64,000 nt of DNA from Bradyrhizobium sp. JYMT SZCCT0180 (GCF_018130165.1 NZ_JAFCLZ010000025.1:60276-124275); one strand, 5' to 3'; counted from the first letter of the stretch, positions 24,638 through 36,876 are shown. The notes: generated by a model from the letters alone, not told the origin. Made by a program: numbers and translations.

Positions 24638-27097
24638 ATGCTCGAGAAAGTTAGCAGGCAGAAGCTGGTGGTGATCGGCAACGGCATGGCCGGCATCCGC
24701 ACAGTGGAAACGCTGCTGGAGCGTGCGCCCGATCTCTACGACATCACGGTGTTCGGTTCCGAGCCTTACGGTAATTACAATCGTATCCTGCTGTCGCCGG
24801 TTCTCTCCGGCGAGAAGTCCGTCGATGACATCATGCTCAACACCGAGCAATGGTACGACGACAACGGCATCACGCTGCGCAAGGGCGAGACGATCGTCAT
24901 GATCGACCGGCGTACCTGCGAAGTCGTCACGGCCGAGGGCGCGCGCGTTCCCTATGACCGCTTGCTGATTGCGACCGGCTCCAATCCGATCATGTTGCCG
25001 CTTCCCGGCAAGGACCTCCCCGGCGTCATCGGCTTTCGGGATATCCAGGACGTCGAGCGCATGGTTGAAGCCTCGACGAGCCATCCGAACGCCGTCGTGA
25101 TCGGGGGAGGTTTGCTCGGCCTCGAGGCCGCCAACGGGTTGATGAAGCGCGGCATGAACGTCACCGTCGTGCATCTGCTCGACTGCCTGATGGAACGGCA
25201 GCTCGATCCGGTTGCAGGCGGAATGCTGCGCAAGTCGCTGGAAGAGCGCGGCATGGTGTTCAAGATGCCGGCGCAGACGCAGGCCATCCTGGGCGAGGAC
25301 CGCGTCACGGGCGTGCGCTTTGCCGATGGCGTGGAGCTGCCGGCCGATCTGGTCGTGATGGCCGTCGGCATCCGCCCGAACATCGAGCTCGCGCAGAAGG
25401 CGGGCATCTATTGCGAGCGTGGCATTGTCGTCTCCGACACCATGCAGACCTATGACGGGCGCATCTATGCGGTCGGCGAATGCGTGCAGCACCGTCGCCA
25501 GACTTACGGCCTGGTCGCGCCGCTGTTCGACCAGGCCAAGGTCTGCGCCAATCAGCTCGCCATGAAGGGCTTTGCCAGCTATTCGGGATCGGTGGTCTCG
25601 ACCAAGCTGAAGGTGACGGGCATCGACCTGTTCTCCGCCGGCGATTTCGCGCCCGGCGCGGACAAGGAAGAAGTCGTGATGCAGGACGCCGCGCGCGGCG
25701 TCTACAAGCGGATCGTCCTGCGCGACAAGAAGATCGTCGGCGCCGTGCTTTACGGCGATACGGTCGACGGGCCCTGGTATTTCCAGCATCTGCGCGACGG
25801 CACCGATATCTCGCAGATGCGCGAGCGCCTGGTGTTCGGCGCGGCCAATCTCGGCGACGGCGGTCACGCCGGCCAGAATTCGGTCGCCGCGATGGGCGAC
25901 GAGGCGGAGATCTGCGGGTGCAACGGCGTTTGCAAGGGCACCATCGTCAAGGCGATTGCCGAAAAGAAGCTGTTCACGATCGATGACGTGCGCGCCCACA
26001 CCAAGGCATCATCGTCATGCGGCTCATGTACCGGCCTCGTCGAGCAAGTGCTCGCGTTCACGCTCGGCGGTGACTACTCGACGGCGCCGAAGGTCAAGCC
26101 GATGTGCAAGTGCACCGATCACAGCCATGACGACGCGCGCCGCGTCATCGTCGAGCAGCAGCTGAAGACCATCCCCGATGTCATGAAGTTCATGGATTGG
26201 AAGACCGCCAACGGCTGCCACTCCTGCCGGCCGGCGCTGAACTATTATTTGCTCGCCACCTGGCCCGGCGAATATCGCGACGACCAGCAGTCGCGTTACA
26301 TCAACGAACGCGTCCATGCCAACATCCAGAAGGACGGCACCTATTCGGTGGTGCCGCGGATGTGGGGTGGCGTGACCACGCCGAACGAATTGCGCGCAAT
26401 CGCCGACGTCGCCGACAAGTTCAAGATTCCGACCGTCAAGGTCACCGGCGGCCAGCGCATCGATCTGCTCGGCGTCAAGAAGGAGGATCTGCCCGCGGTA
26501 TGGGCCGACCTCAACGACGCCGGCATGGTGTCAGGGCATGCCTACGCCAAGGGGCTGCGCACGGTGAAGACCTGCGTCGGTTCGGAATGGTGCCGCTTCG
26601 GCACCCAGGACTCGACCGGGCTCGGCATCAAGATCGAAAGATTCATGTGGGGGTCATGGGCCCCGGCCAAGGTGAAGATGGCGGTGTCGGGTTGTCCGCG
26701 TAACTGCGCCGAATCGACCTGCAAGGATGTCGGCGTGATTTGCGTCGATTCCGGATACGAGATCCATTTCGCCGGCGCCGCCGGCCTTCACATCAAGGGA
26801 ACCGAATTCCTCGCCAAGGTGGCGAGCGAGGAGGAGACGCTGGAGTTGATCGCGGCACTGACGCAGCTCTATCGCGAGCAGGGCTGGTATCTGGAGCGGA
26901 TGTACAAGTGGTGCGATCGTGTCGGGCTCGATGCCATCCGCAAGCAGGTGGTCGATGATCTCACCAACCGCAAGGCGCTGTACGACCGCTTCGTGTATTC
27001 GCAGCAATTCTCGCAAAGCGACCCGTGGGCGGAACGCGCCCAACGCGGTGTCGATCGCAACGAGTTTGCGCCGATGGCGGAGCTCGAACTCGCATGA
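24638..27097 (+). CDS. nirB: Assimilatory nitrite reductase (NADH), large subunit
   Basis: Reduces nitrite to ammonium with NAD(P)H in the cytoplasm. It has 819 residues. An N-terminal FAD/NAD-binding domain (GNGMAG at 14-19; second Rossmann motif VIGGGLLGLEAANG) is followed by a BFD-like [2Fe-2S] domain (Cys426, 428, 461, 464). The sulfite/nitrite reductase half comes last, with siroheme-[4Fe-4S] cysteines 646, 652, 686 and 690 (CVGSEWC and CPRNC). The ATG at 24638 has GAAAGG 6 bp upstream; the frame is open further up, through the control region, and is rejected there. The stop overlaps an alternative nirD start. Confidence 0.97.
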   Translation: MLEKVSRQKLVVIGNGMAGIRTVETLLERAPDLYDITVFGSEPYGNYNRILLSPVLSGEKSVDDIMLNTEQWYDDNGITLRKGETIVMIDRRTCEVVTAEGARVPYDRLLIATGSNPIMLPLPGKDLPGVIGFRDIQDVERMVEASTSHPNAVVIGGGLLGLEAANGLMKRGMNVTVVHLLDCLMERQLDPVAGGMLRKSLEERGMVFKMPAQTQAILGEDRVTGVRFADGVELPADLVVMAVGIRPNIELAQKAGIYCERGIVVSDTMQTYDGRIYAVGECVQHRRQTYGLVAPLFDQAKVCANQLAMKGFASYSGSVVSTKLKVTGIDLFSAGDFAPGADKEEVVMQDAARGVYKRIVLRDKKIVGAVLYGDTVDGPWYFQHLRDGTDISQMRERLVFGAANLGDGGHAGQNSVAAMGDEAEICGCNGVCKGTIVKAIAEKKLFTIDDVRAHTKASSSCGSCTGLVEQVLAFTLGGDYSTAPKVKPMCKCTDHSHDDARRVIVEQQLKTIPDVMKFMDWKTANGCHSCRPALNYYLLATWPGEYRDDQQSRYINERVHANIQKDGTYSVVPRMWGGVTTPNELRAIADVADKFKIPTVKVTGGQRIDLLGVKKEDLPAVWADLNDAGMVSGHAYAKGLRTVKTCVGSEWCRFGTQDSTGLGIKIERFMWGSWAPAKVKMAVSGCPRNCAESTCKDVGVICVDSGYEIHFAGAAGLHIKGTEFLAKVASEEETLELIAALTQLYREQGWYLERMYKWCDRVGLDAIRKQVVDDLTNRKALYDRFVYSQQFSQSDPWAERAQRGVDRNEFAPMAELELA

Positions 27098-27108
27098 CCG
27101 GAGCTCGC

Positions 27109-27444
27109 ATGACAAACTGGATTGAAATCGGAGCGCTGGACCAGATTCCGCGCCTCGGCGCCCGCGTGGTGCGCACGGCGTCGGGAAACATCGCGGTATT
27201 CCGGACCGAAGACGACGAGGTATTCGCGCTCGACGACCGTTGCCCGCACAAGGGCGGACCATTGTCGCAAGGCATCGTGCACAACAAGCGCGTCACCTGT
27301 CCGTTGCACAATTTCGTCATCGAGCTTGCGAACGGCGAGGCGGTCGCTCCCGACGAGGGATGCGCGCACTCGTATCCGGCCAAGGTGGAGAACGGCACCG
27401 TGTGGCTGTCCGTTCGTGAGGCAGTCACCGCTTCCGCCGATTGA
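27109..27444 (+). CDS. nirD: Nitrite reductase small subunit with complete Rieske site
   Basis: Protein of 111 residues, the NirD partner of NirB. It keeps a full Rieske [2Fe-2S] motif, CPH-x16-CPLH, whereas enterobacterial NirD proteins lack these ligands. It may pass electrons within the NirBD complex. The ATG at 27109 has GGAG 5 bp upstream; an ATG at 27094 that overlaps the nirB stop (ATGA) is the alternative. It is 12 bp from the nitrate reductase gene, so the three form one operon. Confidence 0.92.
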   Translation: MTNWIEIGALDQIPRLGARVVRTASGNIAVFRTEDDEVFALDDRCPHKGGPLSQGIVHNKRVTCPLHNFVIELANGEAVAPDEGCAHSYPAKVENGTVWLSVREAVTASAD

Positions 27445-27456
27445 GGGTAACGACGC

Positions 27457-30117
27457 GTGCCAGTCAAGACGACATGTCCCTATTGCGGCGTCGGCTGCGG
27501 CGTCGTGGCCGACAGGGATCAGGCGGGGGCGGTCACGGTCCGGGGTGATCCGGTGCATCCGGCAAATTTCGGGCGGCTGTGCGCGAAGGGATCGGCGCTG
27601 GCTGAAACAATCGATCTGGAAGGACGCCTGCTCGAGCCGATGGTCGACGGCCAAGCCGCGACCTGGGATGCCGCGCTCGGCCATGTCGCCGATGGATTCA
27701 GCAAGGCGATCCGGGAGCACGGGCCGGATTCCGTGGCCTTCTACGTCTCGGGCCAGCTTCTCACCGAGGACTACTACGTCGTCAACAAGCTCGCGAAGGG
27801 CTTTGTCGGCACCGCTAATATCGATACCAATTCGCGGCTGTGCATGGCCTCCAGCGTGGTCGGTCACAAGCGCGCCTTCGGCAGCGACACCGTTCCGGGT
27901 TGTTATGAAGATCTGGAACTGGCCGACCTGCTCGTCCTTGTCGGCTCGAATGCCGCCTGGTGCCATCCCATCCTGCACCAGCGCATGCTGGCGGCGAAGG
28001 CGAAAAATCCCGCTTGCCGCATCGTCGTCATCGACCCGCGCCGGACGGCGACCTGCGAGGGCGCCGATCTGCATCTGCCGGTTCGTTCCGGCAGCGACTC
28101 CGTTTTGTTCAACGGATTGCTGGCCTATCTTGCGAAGAACGAGGCGGCCGATGGCGCGTTCGTCGGCGATTTCACCACCGGCGCCGAGGCGGCGCTGGCG
28201 CAAGTCGCCGGCCAGACCGTGGCGCACACCGCGGATGTCTGCGGGCTGACGGGCGGTGCGGTCGAGCAGTTCTTCAGCTGGTTCGCTAAGACCGAGCGCG
28301 TCGTCACGCTCTATTCGCAGGGCATCAACCAGTCGAGCAGCGGCGTCGACAAGGTCAATGCGATCATCAACTGCCATTTGCTGACCGGCCGGATCGGAAA
28401 ACCCGGCATGGGGCCGTTCTCGCTCACCGGCCAGCCCAATGCGATGGGCGGACGCGAGGTCGGTGGTCTCGCCAATCAGCTCGCCGCCCATATGGAGATC
28501 GAGAACCCGCGCCATCGCGACATCGTGCAGCGGTTCTGGCGCTCGCCCGTCATCGCCGACAAGACCGGGCTCAAGGCGGTCGAGATGTTCGACGCGATGG
28601 CCGACGGGCGCATCAAGGCGGTCTGGATCATGTCCACCAATCCGCTGGTCAGCCTGCCGGATGTTACGCGCGCGCGCGCCGCGCTGGATGCCTGCGATCT
28701 CGTCGTGGTGTCGGATTGCATGCGCCACACTGATACGACGCGTCACGGCCATGTGCTGCTGCCAGCGACGGCGTGGGGCGAAAAGGACGGCACGGTCACC
28801 AATTCCGAGCGCCGCATCTCCCGGCAACGGCCGTTCATGCCAGCGCCCGGCGCCGCGCGTCCAGATTGGCGGACCGTCTGCGACGTCGCCCGCCGCATGG
28901 GGTTTTCGGGCTTCGACTATACGAGCGTGGCCGAGATCTTTCGGGAGCATGCCAGCCTCTCGGGCTTTGAGAATAATGGTGCGCGGGACTTCGATCTCTC
29001 CGCCTTGAGCACGCTCGATGATCGCGCTTACGAGACGCTGGCCCCGGTACAATGGCCGGTGACGCGGGATTATCCGACCGGCACGCCGCGGCTGTTCGAG
29101 ACCGGAGGGTTCTTCACCCCCGATCGCAAGGCGCGCTTCATTCCGGTCACGCCACGCCCGCCCAAGAACCCGACCAGTCGCGAGCACCCCCTGATTCTCA
29201 ACACCGGCCGGATTCGCGACCAGTGGCACACCATGACGCGGACCGGGAAATCGCCGCGACTGATGCTGCACATGTTCGAGCCCTGTGCGGAATTCCACCC
29301 CGAGGATGCGCGCAAGGCCGGTATCGAAGATGGCGCGCTCGCCCGGCTGACCAGTCCGTGGGGCCAGATGGTGGCGCGCGTGACCGTCACCGCCGAACAG
29401 CGGCGCGGCTGCGTGTTCGTGCCGATGCACTGGAATGGCGAGTATGCCGGCGACGGCCTGATCAACGCGCTGGTCAATCCCGCGACCGACCCGATATCCG
29501 GACAGCCGGAATCCAAGCATACGCCCGTGAAGGCCGAGCCATACTTGCCGAAATGGCATGCCTTCATTCTCAGCCGTCACGAGATCGAGCGCCCGAAGAA
29601 GGGGTACTGGGTCTCCGGACGGTCGGGCATGTGCTGGCGCATGGAGCTGGCGATCGAGGAACGGCCGGCGAGCTGGCGCGACTGGGCGCGCGCGCAGCTT
29701 CGCGCCGAGCAGGACGATATTGAGTGGCTCGCCTATCGCGATCCGAGCATCGGCCGGTATCGTTACGCGAGCATTCGCGACGGACGGTTGGAGGGATGCA
29801 TCTTCATTGCCTCGGACCACAGGCTGGTGTCGCGTTCATGGCTGACCAATCTGTTCGCGGAAAACACGCTCTCGCCAAAGGCGCGGATGTCGCTGCTTAC
29901 AGGGCAGCCGCTGGAAGCCGGCGAAGATATCGGGCCGATCGTCTGCTCGTGCTTCGGCATCGGGCAACGGCAAATCGCGGCCGAAATCAACAAAGGCGCG
30001 AGAAACGTCGAAGCCATTGGTCAACGATTAAAGGCCGGCACCAATTGTGGGGCATGCAAGCCGGAGATCGGCAAGCTGCTCAACGGCGCGCCTGTGCCAA
30101 AACCCCTGCCGGCGTGA
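27457..30117 (+). CDS. nasA: Assimilatory nitrate reductase catalytic subunit
   Basis: Cytoplasmic molybdopterin enzyme (Mo-bis-MGD) of 886 residues that reduces nitrate to nitrite for NirBD. The N-terminal [4Fe-4S] site is CPYCGVGC plus Cys42 (RLCAKGSA). The molybdopterin body spans about 50-690, with SNAAWCHPIL and IDPRRTATC. A C-terminal BFD-like [2Fe-2S] domain uses Cys830, 832, 864 and 867. There is no signal peptide, as expected for an assimilatory enzyme. The start is GTG at 27457 with GAGGGT upstream. The same gene is called nasC in some Bradyrhizobium work. Confidence 0.95.
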   Translation: MPVKTTCPYCGVGCGVVADRDQAGAVTVRGDPVHPANFGRLCAKGSALAETIDLEGRLLEPMVDGQAATWDAALGHVADGFSKAIREHGPDSVAFYVSGQLLTEDYYVVNKLAKGFVGTANIDTNSRLCMASSVVGHKRAFGSDTVPGCYEDLELADLLVLVGSNAAWCHPILHQRMLAAKAKNPACRIVVIDPRRTATCEGADLHLPVRSGSDSVLFNGLLAYLAKNEAADGAFVGDFTTGAEAALAQVAGQTVAHTADVCGLTGGAVEQFFSWFAKTERVVTLYSQGINQSSSGVDKVNAIINCHLLTGRIGKPGMGPFSLTGQPNAMGGREVGGLANQLAAHMEIENPRHRDIVQRFWRSPVIADKTGLKAVEMFDAMADGRIKAVWIMSTNPLVSLPDVTRARAALDACDLVVVSDCMRHTDTTRHGHVLLPATAWGEKDGTVTNSERRISRQRPFMPAPGAARPDWRTVCDVARRMGFSGFDYTSVAEIFREHASLSGFENNGARDFDLSALSTLDDRAYETLAPVQWPVTRDYPTGTPRLFETGGFFTPDRKARFIPVTPRPPKNPTSREHPLILNTGRIRDQWHTMTRTGKSPRLMLHMFEPCAEFHPEDARKAGIEDGALARLTSPWGQMVARVTVTAEQRRGCVFVPMHWNGEYAGDGLINALVNPATDPISGQPESKHTPVKAEPYLPKWHAFILSRHEIERPKKGYWVSGRSGMCWRMELAIEERPASWRDWARAQLRAEQDDIEWLAYRDPSIGRYRYASIRDGRLEGCIFIASDHRLVSRSWLTNLFAENTLSPKARMSLLTGQPLEAGEDIGPIVCSCFGIGQRQIAAEINKGARNVEAIGQRLKAGTNCGACKPEIGKLLNGAPVPKPLPA

Positions 30118-30128
30118 GCTTTCCGATT

Positions 30129-30146
30129 CCCGGCCTATTTGCCGGG
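30129..30146. terminator. Weak hairpin between convergent nasA and bicupin genes
   Basis: CCCGGC (30129-30134) and GCCGGG (30141-30146) form a perfect stem with a 6-nt loop at the junction of the two convergent genes. There is no T-run on either side, so termination by this element alone is doubtful. Confidence 0.3.
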
Positions 30147-31313
30147 TCCATCCTTGCCCGTGACGAACACGTCGCGATGGGGAAACTTCCCGAACAATTC
30201 CGGCGGCTGGCTGAAATTGGTGGCGAGCACGTCGGCCGGGTTGGCCGCGATCCATTGTGACAGGTCGATGGTCTCGTAGATTCCGGAATTGAAGCCGATC
30301 AGGATGCGCGCGGGCTTGTCGCCGACGTTTTCTATGGAGTGCCCGTAGCCTTGGGGGATATAGCCGACGTCGCCCTGCTGCAGTTGCTCGGTCCTGGTGC
30401 GCCCGTGCGAGCCGAACAGGGTGACGCTGACCGTGCCGTCGAGCACATACTGCCATTCGTCGGCGTTCGGATGCCAGTGCAGCGTCCGCAACGCGCCGGG
30501 ATCGAGATCGAGCACGACGCCGGTGATGGTTTTCGCAATCGGAAAGCGACTTGAATCGACGCGCCATTCGCGGCCGCCCTGAAAGGTGCCGTTCGGCGTC
30601 TGCGCCAGCAGGCGGTATTTGTGCGTTTGCGGCGGCAGCTTCCAGCCCTGCAGCGGCACCGACGGCTCGGTGGATGGCGGCTTGCCGCGGGCAAAATACA
30701 CTTCTTCCTTTGGGAAGTTGTCGAACGCCGATTCCGGCACGCCGAAGTTTTTCGCCAACAGCGCTTTTGGGATGTGTCCGATCCAGTCGGTGATGCTGAA
30801 GGTGCCGAACTCGGAAAAATAGCCGTTGTCGAAGATCAGGATGAAATGGCAGGGCTTGTCGCCAAGGCACTGCAGCATGTGGCCGTGACCGCGGGGAAAG
30901 TACCAGACGTCGCCCGGATCGAAATCGTTGGTCTCCGCAAAACCGTTGGGATCGACGACCGTGGTGCGGACGCGCCCCTCGAACACGAACGCCCATTCGG
31001 CCGCGGTGGCGTGCCAGTGCATCTCGCGCATCGCGCCTGGCTCGAGCCGCATCGAAACCCCGGCGATTCCCTTGGAGATCGGCAGCTGCGTAACGGTGGC
31101 TTCCTTACCGTAGCTGTTACCGATCACCTTGCCGCCCGATTTCTCCAGCGCGAACTTGAACGTCGGCAGGTCCTTTCCCGACACTGCGGGATCGGGGACG
31201 TTGTTCATGAAGCTGGGATCGCCGGCGACCGCCGCTTGCGTTCCGGCCAGCGTCGCCATCGAGGCGATGGCGGCCGCGGCGGCGAGAAACTCCCGGCGTT
31301 GCGGATCGGACAT
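30135..31313 (-). CDS. Tat-exported bicupin of the oxalate decarboxylase family
   Basis: Protein of 392 residues. A twin-arginine signal (QRREFLAAAAAIASMATLAG) is followed by two cupin domains, each with manganese ligands: His99, His101, Glu106 and His145 in the first, and HWHPNADEW with GYGH in the second. The lid over the first site reads FSEFGTF where oxalate decarboxylase has FSENSTF, so the catalytic Glu (168) stays but the next residues differ. Oxalate decarboxylase or oxidase activity is likely but unproven. The frame is open to 31481; the ATG at 31313 gives the signal peptide. Confidence 0.85.
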   Translation of the reverse strand: MSDPQRREFLAAAAAIASMATLAGTQAAVAGDPSFMNNVPDPAVSGKDLPTFKFALEKSGGKVIGNSYGKEATVTQLPISKGIAGVSMRLEPGAMREMHWHATAAEWAFVFEGRVRTTVVDPNGFAETNDFDPGDVWYFPRGHGHMLQCLGDKPCHFILIFDNGYFSEFGTFSITDWIGHIPKALLAKNFGVPESAFDNFPKEEVYFARGKPPSTEPSVPLQGWKLPPQTHKYRLLAQTPNGTFQGGREWRVDSSRFPIAKTITGVVLDLDPGALRTLHWHPNADEWQYVLDGTVSVTLFGSHGRTRTEQLQQGDVGYIPQGYGHSIENVGDKPARILIGFNSGIYETIDLSQWIAANPADVLATNFSQPPELFGKFPHRDVFVTGKDGPGK

Positions 31314-31607
31314 GTTGGTCTCCTTGGTGGGGCGAAATTCCGCCGGCGGGCGGCCATGCGGCTTCCCGTGCCGGCACGGGCCAGCTCTCACGGGATCATG
31401 CTGGCGGCCAGGCTTCACGTCCAGTCTGTGCAGATCCGCTCGCGGCGCAATCCGGAATCGGCGAATGGCGATGTCGGCCACGCGCGTTCCCGCTGCGCTC
31501 TTCCCATCGCTCGTCTTCCAGACCCCATTGTGCTAATTTGAGCCAACAAGGATAGCTCCAGGAGTCGCGACCAGACTTGATGACCCGGCTAACGCGAAGG
31601 GCTTGTC

Positions 31608-32867
31608 ATGAACCAGACGCTGCCAGCCAACGAGTCCGGACGCCTTGTCGCGCTGACAAATTACGCAATCCTCGACACGCTTCCGGAAGCCGGTTTCGAC
31701 GAAATCACCGAACTGGCGGCGCAGATCTGCGGCTGCCCCGCCGCCCTGGTCAGCTTCCTCGACGCCTCGCGGCAATGGATGAAGGCAAAGTATGGCCCGC
31801 TTCCAGCAGATCTTTCCGAATGCCCGCGGGAAATTTCGATCTGCACGGCCACGATCTGCAACAATGACATCCTCTACGTTCCCGACCTGAGCAAGGATCA
31901 AAGGTTCAATACCAGCCCGCTGGTGACGGGCGATATGCACATCCGCTTCTACTGCGGCGTTCCACTCATCACGCAGGATGGCCATGCGCTGGGCACTTTG
32001 TGCGTGATCGCCTTCGAGCCGCGAGAGCTTACCTTCGAGCAGCAGGAGGCCCTCAGACGACTGGCGCGGCAGACGATGGTTCATCTCGAACTGCGTCGGC
32101 AATTGCTCGTGCGCAACGAGATGCTGCGTGAGTTGGAGCGGGCGCGCGACCTCGCAATTGCCGGCAAAGCCGAATCGGACAAACTGCTCCTGAACATCTT
32201 GCCGTCATCCATCGCAGCCGAGCTCAAGGCAAATGACCGCATTCAGCCGCGCTTCTTCGACTCTGCAACGGTGATCCTGATCGATTTCACCGGCTTCACC
32301 CGACTGGTCGAGACCATGGAGCCGGCGAGCGTCATTGACCAGCTCGACCAGCACTTCACCGTGTTCGACGACATCATGGCCAAGCATCGCCTGGAAAAAC
32401 TCAAGACGATCGGGGATGCCTATCTCGCCGTTGGCGGCGTGCCGGAGCCCAACCGCTCGCACGCCGTCGATGCCGCATTGGCTGCGCTGCAGGTCATCGA
32501 TCACCTGGCCAGGATCAATCGGCAACGCGAGAAGCTGCACCTGCCGGCGTGGCAGGTGAGGATTGGAATCAATACCGGACCAGTCATCGCCGGCGTCGTC
32601 GGGAAACACAAATTCACCTACGATATCTGGGGGAATACCGTGAATATCGCGCAGCGGGTCGAGGCTGCCGGCGTTCCCGGCCGCATCAGCATCGCCGAAT
32701 CGACCTGGCAGCACATCAAGACGCGCTTCGAGACCGACGCCCGTGGCGCCGTTGAAGTGAAGCACCAGGGTTTGGTGAATATGTATTATCTCAACCGCAT
32801 CAGGCCCGAGTTTTCCTCTGATCCAGCCGGGGTAATGCCAAACGACCGGTTCTGGAAACAGGAATGA
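31608..32867 (+). CDS. GAF domain class III adenylyl cyclase
   Basis: Soluble protein of 419 residues. A GAF sensor domain (about 25-155) is joined by a helical linker (about 160-205) to a class III nucleotidyl cyclase domain. Metal-binding Asp226 (ILIDFTGFT) and Asp270 (KTIGD) are present. The adenine-selecting Lys (EKLKTIGD) and Asp339 (TYDIWG) and the transition-state Asn346 and Arg350 are all kept, so it should make cyclic AMP. The GAF ligand is unknown. GCGAAGGG precedes the ATG. Confidence 0.88.
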   Translation: MNQTLPANESGRLVALTNYAILDTLPEAGFDEITELAAQICGCPAALVSFLDASRQWMKAKYGPLPADLSECPREISICTATICNNDILYVPDLSKDQRFNTSPLVTGDMHIRFYCGVPLITQDGHALGTLCVIAFEPRELTFEQQEALRRLARQTMVHLELRRQLLVRNEMLRELERARDLAIAGKAESDKLLLNILPSSIAAELKANDRIQPRFFDSATVILIDFTGFTRLVETMEPASVIDQLDQHFTVFDDIMAKHRLEKLKTIGDAYLAVGGVPEPNRSHAVDAALAALQVIDHLARINRQREKLHLPAWQVRIGINTGPVIAGVVGKHKFTYDIWGNTVNIAQRVEAAGVPGRISIAESTWQHIKTRFETDARGAVEVKHQGLVNMYYLNRIRPEFSSDPAGVMPNDRFWKQE

Positions 32868-32947
32868 GCGTGCGCTTTGCGGCGTCGCCCGGATGGGGCC
32901 CATCGGCGGATCAACTCGGTGGAACGGTGCTTCGCGCAGACTAGCCT

Positions 32948-34952
<2,005 letters not shown>

Positions 34953-34953
<1 letters not shown>

Positions 34954-35894
34954 TACATGACTCTCCGGGGGTCGAGCGCGTCGCGCAATCCGTCGCCGAT
35001 GAAATTGATGGTGAGCACGGTCAGGAAAATCGCGGCGCCCGCGAACAGCGCCCAGTGCGGTGCGATGTCGAGATAGTCCTTGGCGTCGAACAACAGCCGC
35101 CCCCAGGTCGGAATGTCAGGCGGAAAGCCGAGGCCGAGAAACGACAGCGTCGATTCCGCGATGATCGCCGCCGCGACGTCGATGGTGCCGGCCACGATGA
35201 CAGGCCCGAGCGAGTTCGGCAGGATGTGCCTGATCACCAGTCGCGGCGTGGTGGCGCCGAGCGCGCGCGCCGCCTCGACGAACTCTTTTTCGCGCAGCGA
35301 CAGGAACTGCGCGCGCACCAATCGCGCCACCGGCATCCAGCGAAACGCGCCGATCACGAGCACGATCAGGATGAAGACGCCGCCTTCGGCGCCGACCCAG
35401 TTCTTGAGAAAATCCCGGAACAGATAGATCACCAATAGCAGCAGCGGCAGTTGCGGCAGTGCCAGGAACAGATCGGTGATCCACATCAGCGCGGCGTCGA
35501 CGCTGCCACGGGAGATGCCCGCGATCGCCCCGATCAGGACGCCGACGATGATGGCGACCGCCATCGCCGCGAACCCGACCGCCAGCGAAATGCGGCCGCC
35601 ATACAGCATGCGCGCCAACAGGTCCTGTCCGAGATCGTCGGTGCCGAACGGATGATCCCACGACGGGTGAGCGAGCCGCGCGGTGAAATCGATTTCGTTG
35701 ATCGGTATCCGCCAGATCAGCGGCCCGAACAGAACGGCCGCGGTCAGCAACGTTAAAATGCCGATGCTCGCGACCGCCATGCGATGGCGGCGAAATTTTC
35801 GCCAGGCGTCAAAGCCGGGCGAGATGTGGCGCGGGCGTCCCTCGAGCGGAACGACGACGTCAGCGGTAGGAGATGCGTGGGTCGAGCCAGCCAT
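34953..35894 (-). CDS. Peptide/solute ABC importer permease (DppC type)
   Basis: Inner-membrane permease of 313 residues with about six helices. The N-terminal GFDAWRKFRRHRMAVASIGI motif and the EAA loop VEAARALGATTPRLVIRHIL identify the DppC group. The FGTDDLGQDLLARMLYGGRI segment is also typical. The start at 35894 overlaps the DppB-type gene by 35 bp, so translation is likely coupled. Confidence 0.93.
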
Positions 35895-36819
35895 AGATGA
35901 TATCGGCCAAAAGGTTGAAGAGGACGACGAGACAGGCGAACACGAAGGTCACTGCCATGATGACCGGCGTGTCGTTGGCGAGGATGGCGCTGATCAGCAG
36001 TGAACCAATGCCGGGGATACGGAAGATCTGTTCGGTGACGATGGCGCCGCCGAACACCGCGGGCATCTGCAGCGCGACCAGCGTCACCACGGGGATCAAG
36101 GCGTTGCGCACCACGTGCTTGATGACGACCTTGCCTTCATTGAGGCCCTTCGAGCGTGCCGTCGTGACATAATCGAGCCTGATGACGTCGAGCACGGCCG
36201 AGCGCACGTAACGGGTATAGGAGGCGGCCTGAAACAGGCCGAGCACCGAAATCGGCATGATCGCCTGCTTGAAGTATTCCCAGGCCCATTGCCAGCCGGT
36301 GGCTGCTATGTCGGCGCGATACACGAACGGCAGCCAGCCGAGATTGACGCTGAAGACCAGGATCAGCAGCAGGCCCGTGAAGAACGTCGGCAGCGAGAAG
36401 CCGACGAACGCAAAGGTGTTGGCGATCTGGTCGAAGATCGAATAGGGCCGCATCGCCGCATAAACGCCGACGGGGAGCGCCACCGCCAACGCCAGGATCT
36501 GCGACGAGCCGACCACGAACAGCGTGGTCGGCACGCGTTGCAGGATCAGTTGGTCGACGTCGATGCGGCTGGCGAACGAAAAGCCCCAGTCGCCCTGCAG
36601 CATCGCGGCGAGCCAGCGCAAATAACGGATGTAGATCGGATCGTCGATCCCGAACTTAACCCGCAGCGCCGCGGCCACCTCGGGTGGAATGTTGCTGTTG
36701 GTAGCGAGTTCGCCGAACGGATCTCCCGGCGCCAGCGCCAGCAGCACAAACAGAATGACACTGATGCCGAGCAGGCTGGGAAGGGCGATAGTCAGGCGTC
36801 TGAGAATATATTTTCCCAT
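35860..36819 (-). CDS. Peptide/solute ABC importer permease (DppB type)
   Basis: Inner-membrane permease of 319 residues with about six helices. The N-terminus MGKYILRRLTIALPSLLGIS and the EAA loop TTARSKGLNEGKVVIKHVVR are typical of DppB. It is the second gene of the importer operon, 57 bp after the binding-protein gene. Confidence 0.93.
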   Translation of the reverse strand: MGKYILRRLTIALPSLLGISVILFVLLALAPGDPFGELATNSNIPPEVAAALRVKFGIDDPIYIRYLRWLAAMLQGDWGFSFASRIDVDQLILQRVPTTLFVVGSSQILALAVALPVGVYAAMRPYSIFDQIANTFAFVGFSLPTFFTGLLLILVFSVNLGWLPFVYRADIAATGWQWAWEYFKQAIMPISVLGLFQAASYTRYVRSAVLDVIRLDYVTTARSKGLNEGKVVIKHVVRNALIPVVTLVALQMPAVFGGAIVTEQIFRIPGIGSLLISAILANDTPVIMAVTFVFACLVVLFNLLADIIYGWLDPRISYR

Positions 36820-36876
36820 TGTTCGTCCTGCTGCCGCCCGTTCAGTTTTTGCGCATCACAAATCTCACGTCTGATC

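Noticed and set aside
26869..29820. Very long open frame antisense to nirD and the nitrate reductase gene
   Set aside because: Arises from GC-rich codon bias opposite a well-supported gene; no protein-like motifs.
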